Shown here piece after piece: positions 18,336 through 27,228 of a DNA stretch of 64,000 bases. Both the position numbers and the translations under genes were made by a program. Location: assembly GCF_021272205.1 (NCBI RefSeq), contig NZ_JAJSDX010000005.1, positions 186,001 to 250,000 of the forward strand, in the 5' to 3' direction. This stretch comes from Pantoea sp. Mb-10. Lineage in GTDB: Bacteria; Pseudomonadota; Gammaproteobacteria; Enterobacterales; Enterobacteriaceae. Under the pieces are notes generated by a model. That model was given only the letters and a program-made list of their open reading frames with translations. It ran no database searches and was not told the DNA's origin. Numbering within the stretch: position 1 is the first letter of the stretch; the number at the start of each line of letters is the position of its first letter.

Positions 18336-18653
18336 ATGAAAAAAATGATCTGTATATCAGCTGTTTCTTTTCTTTTGAGTGCATGTACTACGATGTCGCC
18401 TGATCTCGCAATCCCGATACTACAGGCCGACACGTCAAAAATGTTAGGCTTAGGGTCTTCCGATGAGATAAATGTTACCAATGTTTCCATGTCTAAGCCT
18501 GACGCACTCGGTTCCCAGATGATATCGTACCGCGCAACGACTGATAAGGGACGTATTTTAGACTGTGAAGCTCACGTGATTCCTGGCCTTCCGTTACAGG
18601 ATCCAACCGTGAGCACGCCTACGTGTAAACCGGTTAAGACCTATAACAAATAA
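18336..18653 (+). CDS. Small lipoprotein, function unknown
   Basis: A 105-residue predicted lipoprotein. ATG 18336 has GGAG eight bases upstream and gives a standard signal MKKMICISAVSFLLSAC with Cys17; the frame opens earlier at 18306 without a ribosome site. The body contains GRILDCEAHVIPGLP and TPTCKPVKTYNK, whose two cysteines could form a disulfide in the periplasm. I do not recognise a named family. It closes the row of four lipoprotein genes, each with its own upstream gap. Confidence 0.7.
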   Translation: MKKMICISAVSFLLSACTTMSPDLAIPILQADTSKMLGLGSSDEINVTNVSMSKPDALGSQMISYRATTDKGRILDCEAHVIPGLPLQDPTVSTPTCKPVKTYNK

Positions 18654-18888
18654 CATCACTATTTTTAAAAGGATTCAGTAAATGCCCGGGGCGGCTCAGA
18701 AGAACGGACATGCAGCCGATGAGTGGTAAGTAAACAGCATGATATATGCCATTGTATTTTACCCTGTCCGGGAATTCTTAACGGGTGCCCCGCGCTTTTA
18801 CGATCAACTCTCCTCTTCAGCAGGAACCTGACCTGAAGAACACCATGAACAGATCAATCGCTGCTATGCGCGAGAAGCGGACGCCCTA

Positions 18889-19800
18889 TCAACCTTTGGT
18901 ATCCAGACCTGCAAGCGTTGTAATTTCAGCAAGCAACCAACGTTCAAAACTGTTCAGCGCAGCTTCATTCACTGCCGTTTCCATCGGTTTGACTAAACAG
19001 AACGTTTTGCTCAGGCAGTTTGAGGCTGGCCAAGGCGAAATAAGCGTGCCGCAACGTAATTCATTCTCGACATACATTCGCGGAATCAGTGCTACGCCTT
19101 GCCCCGCGATGACGGCAGCAATGGCCATTTCATGAAGATCGTACCGCACGCCCTGTGCCGGATTATCGAGGTGTAGTCCAGTTTCTTGAGCATACTGGTG
19201 CCATGCATCTGGATTCTGTGGTCGGTGAATGCGTGGCAGTGCATTTAACTGCCGATTGACGTCATGATGCGTCAACAGTGCGGGCGTGCAAACCGGCTGC
19301 AGCTGTTCCTGAAACAGCGCGTGCACGCGCATGCCTGTCCATGCGGAATGTTCAAAGTGAATAACGGCGTCAAAGCCACTCCCGGGCAAAATGAACGGCT
19401 CGGTTCTTGCCGCAATATTTACCGTTATGTCCGGGAACAACGCGTTAAAGCCCTTCAGGCGGGGTATAAGCCAGCGGCTGGAAAAGGTTGGCAGGACGGC
19501 GATATCCAGACTCTGACTGCCCTCAGGCATGCCCATGATGGACTGCGTGTCTCTTTCAAGCCGATCGAGGGTTTCACGTACATGGTGTGCATAGCGCGCG
19601 CCGACAGGATTCAGCTTTACCCGGCTTCCCATACGGTCAAACAGTTTACAGTTCAGCAGCGTTTCAAGGCGCCCAATTTGACGGCTAATTGCGCCTTCCG
19701 TTAACGATAGCTCCTGTGCGGCCCGGACGAAATTACCGTGTCTAGCAGCGGCATCAAAAGCCTGCAGCGACGCACTGCTGGGTATTTTTTTGCGCATCAA
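18889..19800 (-). CDS. LysR-family transcriptional regulator (GcvA-like)
   Basis: A 303-residue regulator. The helix-turn-helix is SLQAFDAAARHGNFVRAAQE then LTEGAISRQIGRLE, and the effector domain begins at SLDIAVLPTFSSRWLIPRLK, the pattern of the GcvA/AmpR branch. It is divergent from the gene at 19963 across about 160 bp. It probably controls the 19963/20433 pair. The ligand is unknown. Confidence 0.88.
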   Translation of the reverse strand: MMRKKIPSSASLQAFDAAARHGNFVRAAQELSLTEGAISRQIGRLETLLNCKLFDRMGSRVKLNPVGARYAHHVRETLDRLERDTQSIMGMPEGSQSLDIAVLPTFSSRWLIPRLKGFNALFPDITVNIAARTEPFILPGSGFDAVIHFEHSAWTGMRVHALFQEQLQPVCTPALLTHHDVNRQLNALPRIHRPQNPDAWHQYAQETGLHLDNPAQGVRYDLHEMAIAAVIAGQGVALIPRMYVENELRCGTLISPWPASNCLSKTFCLVKPMETAVNEAALNSFERWLLAEITTLAGLDTKG

Positions 19801-19962
19801 ACCTGATCCTTACTTAGCGCCAACAACGCGCTTCCATTGACTAAATGTCACTAACCCGTGACATATTATCGTTTTTAAGCGGTGCAACCAGCTTGTAGCA
19901 TGATGAAAAATCATTAAGCAAAGATATTTGCTTGCAGATATAACGCAAGCTGAGAGGGGCCG

Positions 19963-20430
19963 ATGTTCTATACCGTGGAGTGCTCGTTTACCGATCCTGA
20001 ACGCGAGGCAGAATGGAATGCCTTTTACCGTCACAACAAACTGCCCGCATTAATATCTGTTGCGGGCTTCACCACCTCCCAACGCTTTCGCGCCGTCAAA
20101 TCGGGCTGTCCTGTCTACCTTGCTCTTCATACGATTAAGGATGGGGATATTCTCAGCAGTGCGGACTCCCGTTTAAAAGGCGGGGGGAATTTCTCTCGCT
20201 GGCAGGTCTGCATCACTGACTCGCATCGCAATCTCTATGGCGGCGAAGGTCTTGTACCAGCCATCTCTTACGATGAAAGGCTGTTATTGAGCGCAAAGCC
20301 CATACGTTATGGAGGACTTTATGCGTGCACTGGACGTTGCCACTTATCAGGCCTCGGGGTTGATAACGCGTTTTCGCTGTTTTGGCTCCCCTGGCAAACA
20401 CGTATTTGCTCGCAACTCGCGCCGAGGTAA
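19963..20430 (+). CDS. Small EthD-like protein, C-terminus probably frameshifted
   Basis: GAGAGGGG lies just before ATG 19963. The first 110 residues (MFYTVECSFTDPEREAEWNA, later FTTSQRFRAVKSGCPVYLAL and GGGNFSRWQVCITDSHRNLY) look like a small dimeric alpha/beta-barrel (EthD-like) protein and are convincing coding sequence. The last 45 residues in this frame are cysteine and tryptophan rich and not convincing. Protein-like pieces occur next in the other two frames: MRALDVATYQASGL (about 20321-20362) and then AVLAPLANTYLLATRAEV (about 20376-20429). Read in order these suggest the original C-terminus, broken by two small indels. The stop at 20430 is two bases before the next gene. Function unknown. 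Confidence 0.6.
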   Translation: MFYTVECSFTDPEREAEWNAFYRHNKLPALISVAGFTTSQRFRAVKSGCPVYLALHTIKDGDILSSADSRLKGGGNFSRWQVCITDSHRNLYGGEGLVPAISYDERLLLSAKPIRYGGLYACTGRCHLSGLGVDNAFSLFWLPWQTRICSQLAPR

Positions 20431-20432
20431 CG

Positions 20433-21275
20433 ATGAACCCTCTCTTTCCATTCCGCCAGATTGGCGATTTTCACATAACTGCATTGAGTGACGGGAATAT
20501 GGCAGCGAGTCTGGATTTGCTGTCGGGTATTAAAAAATCTGATGCGGACGTTATTCAATACCGTGCCGGAATCAGTGAGCCCGCTAATATCCATATAAAC
20601 TGTTACCTTATCCGCGGCCCGGGTCGAATCATTCTGGTTGACGCTGGCACAGGCCCGCTGAATGACATGGCGGGACAACTCAACGCAAACCTTGCCGCAG
20701 TCGGCGTTAGCCCTGAGGACGTCGATACGGTGTTATTGACGCACTGCCATCCTGATCATATTGGCGGGCTGCTGGATTCTGAAAAACAGCCGGTGTTTAA
20801 ACACGCTGAGATTTTTCTTCATCCACTGGAAGCGCAACACTGGCAGGATGATGAAAAAATGAAAATAGCGGATGCGCGCGGGCAACGTCATGTTGAGCGG
20901 GTGCGCCAAACGTTAGAGGCTTATGCCCCAAAGGTGCGCTTGTTTAACGGTGACAAAATAGCAGAAGGCATTCTGCCAGTATGGCTACCCGGTCATACGC
21001 CAGGTCACACTGGTTTTCGCATTAATGCAGATGAGAGATGCTTATTAATATGGGGAGACATTGTCCATTATCCTCACATTCAGTCAGCGCAACCGGCGGT
21101 TTCTATTTTATTCGACACCGATCCTGTTCAGGCCGAGGAAACAAGAAGGCAAATTATGGAAAAAGCCGTTAGCGAAAAATTGATCATCGCAGGTATGCAC
21201 TTAAGTCAGGCAGGATTTGCCAGCGTTCACAGGGATGGCAGTGGATACCGCATTTTCTACTCTGAAAAAGAATAA
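20433..21275 (+). CDS. MBL-fold metallo-hydrolase
   Basis: A 280-residue protein. ATG 20433 follows GAGGTAACG; the frame opens at 20382 but those codons overlap the previous gene. Metal-site motifs of the metallo-beta-lactamase fold are intact: LVDAGTG, LLTHCHPDHIGG (H-x-H-x-D-H), LPGHTPGHTGF and LIWGDIVHYPH. The overall pattern is that of the broad lactonase/hydrolase group (YtnP- and AHL-lactonase-like), not antibiotic-degrading enzymes. The signal peptide is absent, so it acts in the cytoplasm. It is coupled to the damaged gene at 19963 and probably regulated by the LysR gene at 18889. Confidence 0.85.
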   Translation: MNPLFPFRQIGDFHITALSDGNMAASLDLLSGIKKSDADVIQYRAGISEPANIHINCYLIRGPGRIILVDAGTGPLNDMAGQLNANLAAVGVSPEDVDTVLLTHCHPDHIGGLLDSEKQPVFKHAEIFLHPLEAQHWQDDEKMKIADARGQRHVERVRQTLEAYAPKVRLFNGDKIAEGILPVWLPGHTPGHTGFRINADERCLLIWGDIVHYPHIQSAQPAVSILFDTDPVQAEETRRQIMEKAVSEKLIIAGMHLSQAGFASVHRDGSGYRIFYSEKE

Positions 21276-21315
21276 CCAGGCCTGACTGGGTGGTGAGTGA
21301 TAGGGAATGGTTTAG

Positions 21316-21385
21316 CATCCGCTGTCCGCTTCTGGCACCAAGTGGGCAGTGGATGCTTATGATCAGCGAGTGATCACGCTGATGA
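21316..21385. repeat. Copy of the dispersed TCCGCTTCTGGCAC repeat (degenerate)
   Basis: Contains GTCCGCTTCTGGCACCAAGT, the conserved left part of the intergenic repeat best seen at 45362-45428. CATCC and GGATG flank this part as a short inverted repeat (21316 and 21355). The right part (CAGCGAGTGATCACGCTGATG) is degenerate. It lies between the MBL and metallophosphoesterase genes. Confidence 0.6.
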
Positions 21386-21421
21386 AGAACAGGTGAGATT
21401 AAATATTGTAAGGAAAGCATA

Positions 21422-22156
21422 ATGCAATTAGCGCTGATATCGGACATTCATGGCAACCTTCCTGCGCTGAATGCTGTGCTGAAGGACATTCATTTTCATG
21501 GAGTTGATCACATTGTGAATCTGGGCGATATCGTTTCAGGAGGACTCTTTCCTGCGGAAACAGCGGACAGATTGATGCCTTTAAGCCTGCCAACGATAAG
21601 AGGAAATCACGAACGACAACTCCTCGAAACGGATTTTTCAGGTATGAGTTTATCTGATAAACATGCGTTCAAAAGTCTTCAGGCTGAGCATTGGGCGTGG
21701 CTTAAAGGCCTGCCAGCGCAGTTAACTATTAATGAAGACATACTGATGGTGCACGGCGCTCCGGGAGATGACCTCATTTACCTTTTGGAAAAAGTCACTG
21801 CTTCAGGCGTGAAGCCCTCATCTGAAGCGCGCGTTTTAGCGCTTATTGCAGGTAGAAACGAATCGCTGATCCTTTGCGGCCATACGCACATCCCTCGAGA
21901 GATGCGGCTGTCAGACGGCCGACTGATTGTCAATCCCGGCAGCGTAGGGTTACAAGCCTATGATGATGACACCCCCTTTGTGCACGTTATGGAGAGTGGT
22001 TCTCCCCATGCCCGCTATGCAATTGTGGAAAAACACAACGGATTATGGAAAGCCGATTTCAAAGCGGTTGAGTATGATTGGGAGTCAACCGCTTCCGTTG
22101 CGCTCAGCAATAACCGTCCCGATTATTTCAATGCGCTTAGAACAGGACGAATGTGA
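21422..22156 (+). CDS. Calcineurin-like metallophosphoesterase
   Basis: A 244-residue protein. The metallophosphoesterase motifs appear in order: LISDIHGN (residue 6 on), NLGDIVSGG, RGNHERQL, MVHGAPGDD and CGHTHIPRE, then NPGSVGLQAYDDDTPF. This is the YfcE/MJ0936-type group of two-metal phosphodiesterases, which act on small phosphodiesters; the natural substrate is often unknown. No signal peptide or membrane segment. It has its own upstream gap with a repeat element, so it may be transcribed alone. Confidence 0.88.
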   Translation: MQLALISDIHGNLPALNAVLKDIHFHGVDHIVNLGDIVSGGLFPAETADRLMPLSLPTIRGNHERQLLETDFSGMSLSDKHAFKSLQAEHWAWLKGLPAQLTINEDILMVHGAPGDDLIYLLEKVTASGVKPSSEARVLALIAGRNESLILCGHTHIPREMRLSDGRLIVNPGSVGLQAYDDDTPFVHVMESGSPHARYAIVEKHNGLWKADFKAVEYDWESTASVALSNNRPDYFNALRTGRM

Positions 22157-22206
22157 GTGTTGTGCTGCTGCACTTTCTGTCACTTAATCAGCCATATTGA
22201 ATTTTC

Positions 22207-22240
22207 CCACCTCCGCTTCTTCGAGGAAGCGGACAACCTC
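22207..22240. repeat. Short hairpin related to the dispersed repeat
   Basis: TCCGCTTC (22212-22219) and GAAGCGGA (22226-22233) form a perfect 8-bp stem with a six-base loop. The arms match the end sequence of the intergenic repeat family, so this looks like a collapsed copy. It could also act as a weak terminator after the metallophosphoesterase gene. Confidence 0.55.
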
Positions 22241-22393
22241 CCGTTTGCCCGACGCGTAAAATGGAAATCTGCGGCTGATACCTACCACGCAATCATCATG
22301 TAATATATTGAAAATTATACTAATCATGTGTCTTTAACCCTAAAATCTGCGCCTGAGTTTCTTTCCCCATCCCTCCACCACACGATAAAAATT

Positions 22394-22470
22394 TAAATAG
22401 CGAACTATTTAGTTGTTTACAATGTGATGGTTCGCTGGCATTGTAGCGAAACTAAATAGCACACTACTTA
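22394..22470. promoter_or_regulatory. Two matching TAAATAG-N4-CTATTTA palindromes, candidate operators
   Basis: TAAATAG-CGAA-CTATTTA (22394-22411) is a perfect 7-bp inverted repeat. TAAATAG-CACA-CTACTTA (22453-22470) is the same element with one mismatch, 59 bp further on and about 25 bp before the esterase start at 22495. The rest of the 22157-22494 gap is AT-rich and shows no gene. Two spaced copies of one palindrome in front of one gene suggest cooperative binding by a dimeric repressor. No TetR- or MarR-type gene lies beside it, so the regulator is unknown. Confidence 0.65.
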
Positions 22471-22494
22471 ATAGCAATCACAAGGAAATCTGTC

Positions 22495-23514
22495 ATGAAA
22501 GTAAAACTCACCGCCAGTGCTTTATTGTTAGCCAGCCAGATGACATCCGCGTGGGCCAGCCCGGTTGAAAACGCGCCGCAGCCCACCGTTGGCGTGGCGG
22601 CATTTCTTCACGCGCTGAACAGCGGCGGCGGAAAGCCGATGGAAACGTTATCCCCTGACGCCGCCCGTGCGGTGCTGATAGGTGCACAGAAGGGGGCCAC
22701 GCTGCCGCCTGCCCAAGTCTCTGAAAAAATCATCACCGCGCTGGGTAAACCGCTCAAACTGACGATAGTGAAACCGGCCAATGCCTCTGGTGTCCTGCCC
22801 GTGTTTATGTTTTTCCACGGCGGGGGGTGGGTATTGGGAGACTTTCCTACCCACCAACGTTTGGTGCGCGACCTGGTGAACGAATCGGGTGCGGCGGCGG
22901 TGTTTGTCAACTACACGCCGTCACCGGAAGCCCACTATCCGGTGGCAATTAACCAAGCGTATGAGGCCACCAAATGGGTGGCCAACCACGGCGCTGAAAT
23001 TGGGGTGGACGGTAAACGCCTGGCGCTGGTGGGCAATAGCGTGGGTGGGAATATGGTTGCCGCCGTCGCCCTGCAGGCGAAACAACATCAAACCCCGGCT
23101 ATTCGCTACGACGTCATGCTGTGGCCTGTCACCGATGCACGCTTCGATGATGCCTCTTATCAGCAATTTGCCAATGGCCATTTCCTGACCCAGAACATGA
23201 TGAGATGGTTCTGGGACAATTACACCGTCTCAGAAAAAGAGCGCAATAGCATATTGGCCTCTCCGCTGCGTGCCACCCAAGCCGAACTGGCGGGTTTACC
23301 GCCAACGCTGATTCAGACGGCCGAACTGGATGTGCTGCGCGACGAAGGAGAAGCCTTTGGCCGTAAACTGGATGCCGCTGGCGTGCCGGTAACCGTGACG
23401 CGTTACAACGGGATGATTCACGACTTTGGTTTATTGAATGCCCTGAGCAACGAGCCAACGGTGCGGACGGCGATCCGTCAGGCGTCAGCGGAACTGCGGG
23501 AACACCTTCAGTAA
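22495..23514 (+). CDS. Secreted alpha/beta-hydrolase (HSL-family esterase/lipase)
   Basis: A 339-residue protein with AAGGAAA before ATG 22495. Residues 1-21 form a signal peptide ending at SAWAS. Hormone-sensitive-lipase family motifs are clear: FFHGGGW (oxyanion hole), VGNSVGGN (nucleophile serine, G-x-S-x-G), AELDVLRDE (acid) and MIHDFGLL (histidine). Such enzymes hydrolyse short-chain esters. A periplasmic location is less common for this family and suggests action on incoming substrates. It is followed by a strong terminator at 23563 and preceded by tandem palindromes, so it is a single regulated gene. Confidence 0.9.
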   Translation: MKVKLTASALLLASQMTSAWASPVENAPQPTVGVAAFLHALNSGGGKPMETLSPDAARAVLIGAQKGATLPPAQVSEKIITALGKPLKLTIVKPANASGVLPVFMFFHGGGWVLGDFPTHQRLVRDLVNESGAAAVFVNYTPSPEAHYPVAINQAYEATKWVANHGAEIGVDGKRLALVGNSVGGNMVAAVALQAKQHQTPAIRYDVMLWPVTDARFDDASYQQFANGHFLTQNMMRWFWDNYTVSEKERNSILASPLRATQAELAGLPPTLIQTAELDVLRDEGEAFGRKLDAAGVPVTVTRYNGMIHDFGLLNALSNEPTVRTAIRQASAELREHLQ

Positions 23515-23562
23515 ACGCCGCGCAGGCCGCATGCCAGAAAGAGAGCAGTGAGAGATCGTGTG

Positions 23563-23594
23563 AAAAATCAGCCTGGCAGCACCGGCTGATTTTT
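23563..23594 (+). terminator. Intrinsic terminator of the esterase gene
   Basis: AAAAATCAGCC (23563-23573) and GGCTGATTTTT (23584-23594) form an 11-bp inverted repeat around a ten-base loop, ending in T residues. The symmetric A/T flanks could also stop transcription of the convergent chemoreceptor gene. Confidence 0.85.
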
Positions 23595-23709
23595 TGTGCT
23601 GACATGCCGCCAAAGTGCGTGGTTGATGACGGTTTACGCACCAGCCGTTATCCGTGAAACGCAGGCCAGCACGGGCGTTTGCCGGCCTGCAACCCTCATA
23701 CGAATACTG

Positions 23710-25254
23710 TTAGACGCTGAATGTCTCCACCATACCGCGCAGGGCATGCGCCTGCTGCGACAGCGATTGCGATGCCGAAGACGACTCCTCGACCAGTACC
23801 GCGTTATTCTGCGTCACGCTGTCCATCTGGCTCACGGCTATGCTGACCTGTGAAATACCTTGCATCTGCTCCGACGACGCCAGCGAGATATTGTCCATCG
23901 CGTCCGCGAGTTCGCCGACCATGCCGACAACCGCCTGGATGCTCTGGCCAGTGGATAAGGCCACACCGACCCCGCTTTCAATCTGCTCAACGGCATGCTC
24001 AATCAGTCCCTTGATGTCCTTTGCGGCTGTTGCACTGCGTTGCGCCAGCGTACGGACTTCACCGGCCACCACGGCAAAGCCGCGGCCATCTTCACCCGCC
24101 CGCGCCGCTTCTACCGCAGCATTGAGGGCAAGAATATTTGTCTGAAACGCGATGCTCTCAATCACCGATGTGATGTCACGAACTTTTGTCGCGCTCACGG
24201 AAATGTCCTGCATGGTCGCTGACATTAACTCAACGTCCGATCCGCCTTTAAGCGCGAGCTGCGCCGTGCCACGGGCTGATTCTGCCGTCTGCTGCGCCCC
24301 GGCCGTATTGCTCTTTACCGTGGCGGTCAGCTGTTCCATGCTGGCTGCCGTTTCCTGGAGGGCGGCGGCCTGCTGCTCTGTCCGTGACGACAGCTCTGAG
24401 TTGCCCTGGGCAATTTCATCAGCAGCCAGCGCGACGGAGGCGGAGGTATCCTTGATTTGCGACACCAGACCGCGCAGCGTTTTCTGCATACCGTCAAGTG
24501 AGGCCAACAGGCTGGTTGCGTCATTGCGACGAAGTTTCACTGAGGAGGTGAGATCGCCTGACGCAATGGTCGCAGCTAATGCCTGCGCCTGCGCCGGTTC
24601 GCCGCCCAATTGGCGCATCAGCACCCTAATCACCACAACACAGGCAACCACACTGACAACAATGGATGCACCCGCCAGCAAAATCAGAATGAGCGATGAC
24701 TGCGATGTTGTCGCGCTGTTCTTCGCGACCTCAGCGATACTGGTTTTCTGTTGTATTCCGGTCACAACCAGCAGATCGCTCAGCATGGTGTCCTGCACGG
24801 GCTGGACTTCTTTTGTCAGGCAATCAAAAAATTCTTTGTCACGGTTAGCCAGACCGAGCTGGCTGGCTTTCGCGAAAATGGTGAAAAAGGTGGCCTCCGT
24901 ATCGGTCAGCCTTTTAAATGCCTGACGATCGGCGGGAAGTGAGTCCTTCTCCAGTAATTCACCCAGTTCCTGACGATGAGCAATGAACCGCGCCTGGGTT
25001 TCCTGCATGCGGTCTGCAACGGGTTTCATCGCCTCGGGATCGTTCAGCAACCCAAGCGTTCTCACGTCGATGGCCATCTGTCTTATTTCACCCAGCATGT
25101 CTTCTGCAATCTGATACTTCTTCATTTTGACGTTTACAACCACATCCATGCCTTCGCGGGCGCGGTTCAATGCATGCAGTGCAACGCCGGTGCAGATAAT
25201 AAAAAGGAGGATAAGCAGGCCAAAGCCTGCGGTTAAGCGGGTAGATATTTTCAT
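23710..25254 (-). CDS. Methyl-accepting chemotaxis protein, four-helix-bundle sensor
   Basis: A 514-residue chemoreceptor. Transmembrane helix 1 is about residues 8-29 ([19 protein letters not shown]). A helical periplasmic domain of about 160 residues follows, of the Tar/Tsr four-helix-bundle type, then transmembrane helix 2 ([20 protein letters not shown]) and a HAMP linker starting RQLGGEPA. The signalling hairpin is intact ([19 protein letters not shown]). Methylation-region glutamates are present ([20 protein letters not shown]). It ends at VETFSV without the NWETF CheR-tethering pentapeptide, so it is a low-abundance type. The ligand is unknown. I did not find a sigma-28 promoter close upstream. 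Confidence 0.93.
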   Translation of the reverse strand: MKISTRLTAGFGLLILLFIICTGVALHALNRAREGMDVVVNVKMKKYQIAEDMLGEIRQMAIDVRTLGLLNDPEAMKPVADRMQETQARFIAHRQELGELLEKDSLPADRQAFKRLTDTEATFFTIFAKASQLGLANRDKEFFDCLTKEVQPVQDTMLSDLLVVTGIQQKTSIAEVAKNSATTSQSSLILILLAGASIVVSVVACVVVIRVLMRQLGGEPAQAQALAATIASGDLTSSVKLRRNDATSLLASLDGMQKTLRGLVSQIKDTSASVALAADEIAQGNSELSSRTEQQAAALQETAASMEQLTATVKSNTAGAQQTAESARGTAQLALKGGSDVELMSATMQDISVSATKVRDITSVIESIAFQTNILALNAAVEAARAGEDGRGFAVVAGEVRTLAQRSATAAKDIKGLIEHAVEQIESGVGVALSTGQSIQAVVGMVGELADAMDNISLASSEQMQGISQVSIAVSQMDSVTQNNAVLVEESSSASQSLSQQAHALRGMVETFSV

Positions 25255-25899
25255 GTTTTTCTCGTCATGAAGGAATTTGGCTGTGTGTAATGGGGTGCTG
25301 GCTTTAGCATGTATTCAGTTAAAGCTGCACCGCGCGTGCACGTATTTGATTTAAGCCCTTCCTCTATTCTTGAAAAGAATAAGGAAAAATGAATGCTGTC
25401 CGTCCGTGTCTTTTATCTCATCGCGCTTACAAACTGATTCGCAAGCAAACGTGCTTTACCCAATAGGTTTGGCGCATTAGCGCAGCGAATAACCCAAAAG
25501 CGTTGTTGCGCGGTTTCATCTGCGGCGGTATCCCGTTAGACGGTGCCTGGCTCGGCTATCGCAAGGTCCATACTCAGTGTTATTTCCCGTTCAGCCGATC
25601 AACCCAGCGCAACCCTCCACCCAAAGGCCGTTACCCGTCGCGTGAAAGCCTCTCTTTTTTCGGATTTGGTATCCGTTTGAGCCTCTATCGGCCCGGACAT
25701 TCACAAACTTCATCCCTTGTGAAAAATAAAATTGAACTCAATTTAATTGGTGTCGATATATTACAGTTGTGGTATTTCTTAAGCATGTTCAACCCCCCTG
25801 AAACCGTACGTTGAACGCCTTTTTTCAGTGCTGTGAGAGGGGTTACAGGATACGATTCACCGCACGTCTATCGGCCATTAATTCCCCAGGAAGGACACC
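25255..25899. other. Long intergenic region between MCP and OhrR-like genes
   Basis: About 645 bp between divergent genes. A 103-codon frame at 25503-25814 has no recognisable content and I leave it out. Small inverted repeats are ATTCTT-GAA-AAGAAT (25376-25390 region) and CAATT-T-AATTG (25739-25749); the second resembles the A/T palindromes bound by OhrR proteins but is 150 bp from the gene. CTATCGGC occurs at about 25684 and resembles a sigma-28 -10 box on the minus strand, without a good -35. Confidence 0.4.
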
Positions 25900-26400
25900 A
25901 TGAAACACGGCAATGACATCAACGAAGAGCCACATGTACCCGCGCAAAAACTGGATAAGCAGCTGTGCTTTGCGCTTTACTCCGCCTCGTTGGCCATGAC
26001 CAAACTTTACCAGCCGTACCTGAAACCGTTTGGGCTGACCTATGCGCAGTACCTGACGCTTCTGGTTTTATGGGAAAAGGATGGCATTACGGTGTCCGGC
26101 GTGGGCCAGCGACTCCAGTTGGACTCAGGTACGCTTAGTCACCTGCTGAAGCGCCTTGAGCAGGCCGGTTTCATTTGTCGCACGCGGGACGTCGGGCAGG
26201 ATGAACGCAGGGTAATCATCCGGCTCACCGACGCGGGGCGAGCGCTTGAAAGCCGTATCGCCGGCATATCGCAAGAGATGATCTGCGCGGTCGGCATCTC
26301 GCTTGAGACGCTGAATAGCCTGCGTGATGAAGTGAGGCATGTTCAGCAGAAAATTCTTCAGGCCGTGTCTCAACAGAGAGATAACGCGTCCTGTCGCTGA
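25900..26400 (+). CDS. OhrR-like MarR-family peroxide-sensing repressor
   Basis: A 166-residue winged-helix protein. KLDKQLCFALYSASLAMTKL near residue 18 carries the conserved reactive cysteine of OhrR repressors, and LTYAQYLTLLVLWEKDGITV plus LDSGTLSHLLKRLEQAGFI form the DNA-binding part. OhrR normally represses the organic hydroperoxide reductase gene ohr, and releases DNA when the cysteine is oxidised. No ohr gene is next to it. The following genes encode FetA and FetB, 160 bp downstream, so it may act on those, on itself, or on a distant ohr. GAAGGACACC precedes the start. Confidence 0.85.
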   Translation: MKHGNDINEEPHVPAQKLDKQLCFALYSASLAMTKLYQPYLKPFGLTYAQYLTLLVLWEKDGITVSGVGQRLQLDSGTLSHLLKRLEQAGFICRTRDVGQDERRVIIRLTDAGRALESRIAGISQEMICAVGISLETLNSLRDEVRHVQQKILQAVSQQRDNASCR

Positions 26401-26559
26401 CTCACAGCAGTACGGTAGACGCGAAGCGTTCGGGGGCAGAAATTCAGCGTGATCGAAAAAGGGCAAGGTGCGCAGTCGCCATCCTCTGCGAAAACCGGTT
26501 CGCCTGTGCTATACCGATATCACTCCCTTTTCGCGCTTTATCCGTTCATTAAGGAGACT

Positions 26560-27228
26560 ATGAACACGCCTTTGCCCCTGCTTGCTGTGCAGAATGTGGC
26601 TTTTTCCGTTGGCGGACGTGCGCTATTGCAACCGGTCTCGTTCGACTTGCATCAGGGCGACACGCTGTTAGTGACCGGCCCCTCCGGCAGCGGAAAAAGC
26701 ACGCTGCTGAAAATTATCGCCTCGCTTGCTAGCCCCACGGCCGGGCAGATTCGCTTTCACAACCGGGATATCACCACGCTCAAACCCGAGACGTATCGGC
26801 AACAGGTGTCGTACTGTTTTCAGACGCCGCAACTTTTTGGACAGACCGTGTATGACAATCTTGCGCTGCCGTGGCAAATTCGCCGGCTGCAACCTAAGCG
26901 GGATGCGCTTGTGGCCGCGCTAGAGAGCGTTAATCTCACGGCAGACCAATTGAATACGCCTGTGGAACAGCTCTCCGGTGGGGAAAAGCAACGCGTCGGC
27001 CTGCTGCGCAATCTGCAGTTCATGCCTGAGGTCCTGTTGCTGGATGAAGTCACCAGCGCCCTTGACGAGGAGAACCGCCACGTGGTGCTTAAGGTGATTA
27101 ACCAGCTGAATGTTGAAGAGAAAGTCACGCTAGTGCGCATCAGCCACGACCCCAGCGACATCCAGCACGCGAAACAGGTGCTTCGCCTGACCACAACCCA
27201 TCGGGAGGATACGCATGAATCAGCATGA
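26560..27228 (+). CDS. fetA: FetA, ABC ATPase of the FetAB metal exporter
   Basis: A 222-residue ATPase. ATG 26560 has AAGGAG directly upstream; the frame opens at 26449 without a site. Walker A is GPSGSGKSTLLK, signature LSGGEKQRVGLLRNL, Walker B VLLLDEVTSALDEE, H-loop RISHDPSD. CFQTPQLFGQTVYDNLALPW matches FetA (YbbL). In E. coli FetA with FetB forms an exporter linked to iron homeostasis and oxidative stress resistance. The gene overlaps fetB by 14 bases, showing coupling. The length matches E. coli FetA (225 residues). Confidence 0.92.
   Translation: MNTPLPLLAVQNVAFSVGGRALLQPVSFDLHQGDTLLVTGPSGSGKSTLLKIIASLASPTAGQIRFHNRDITTLKPETYRQQVSYCFQTPQLFGQTVYDNLALPWQIRRLQPKRDALVAALESVNLTADQLNTPVEQLSGGEKQRVGLLRNLQFMPEVLLLDEVTSALDEENRHVVLKVINQLNVEEKVTLVRISHDPSDIQHAKQVLRLTTTHREDTHESA

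Noticed and set aside
25503..25814. 103-codon frame between MCP and OhrR genes
   Set aside because: No ribosome site or family pattern.
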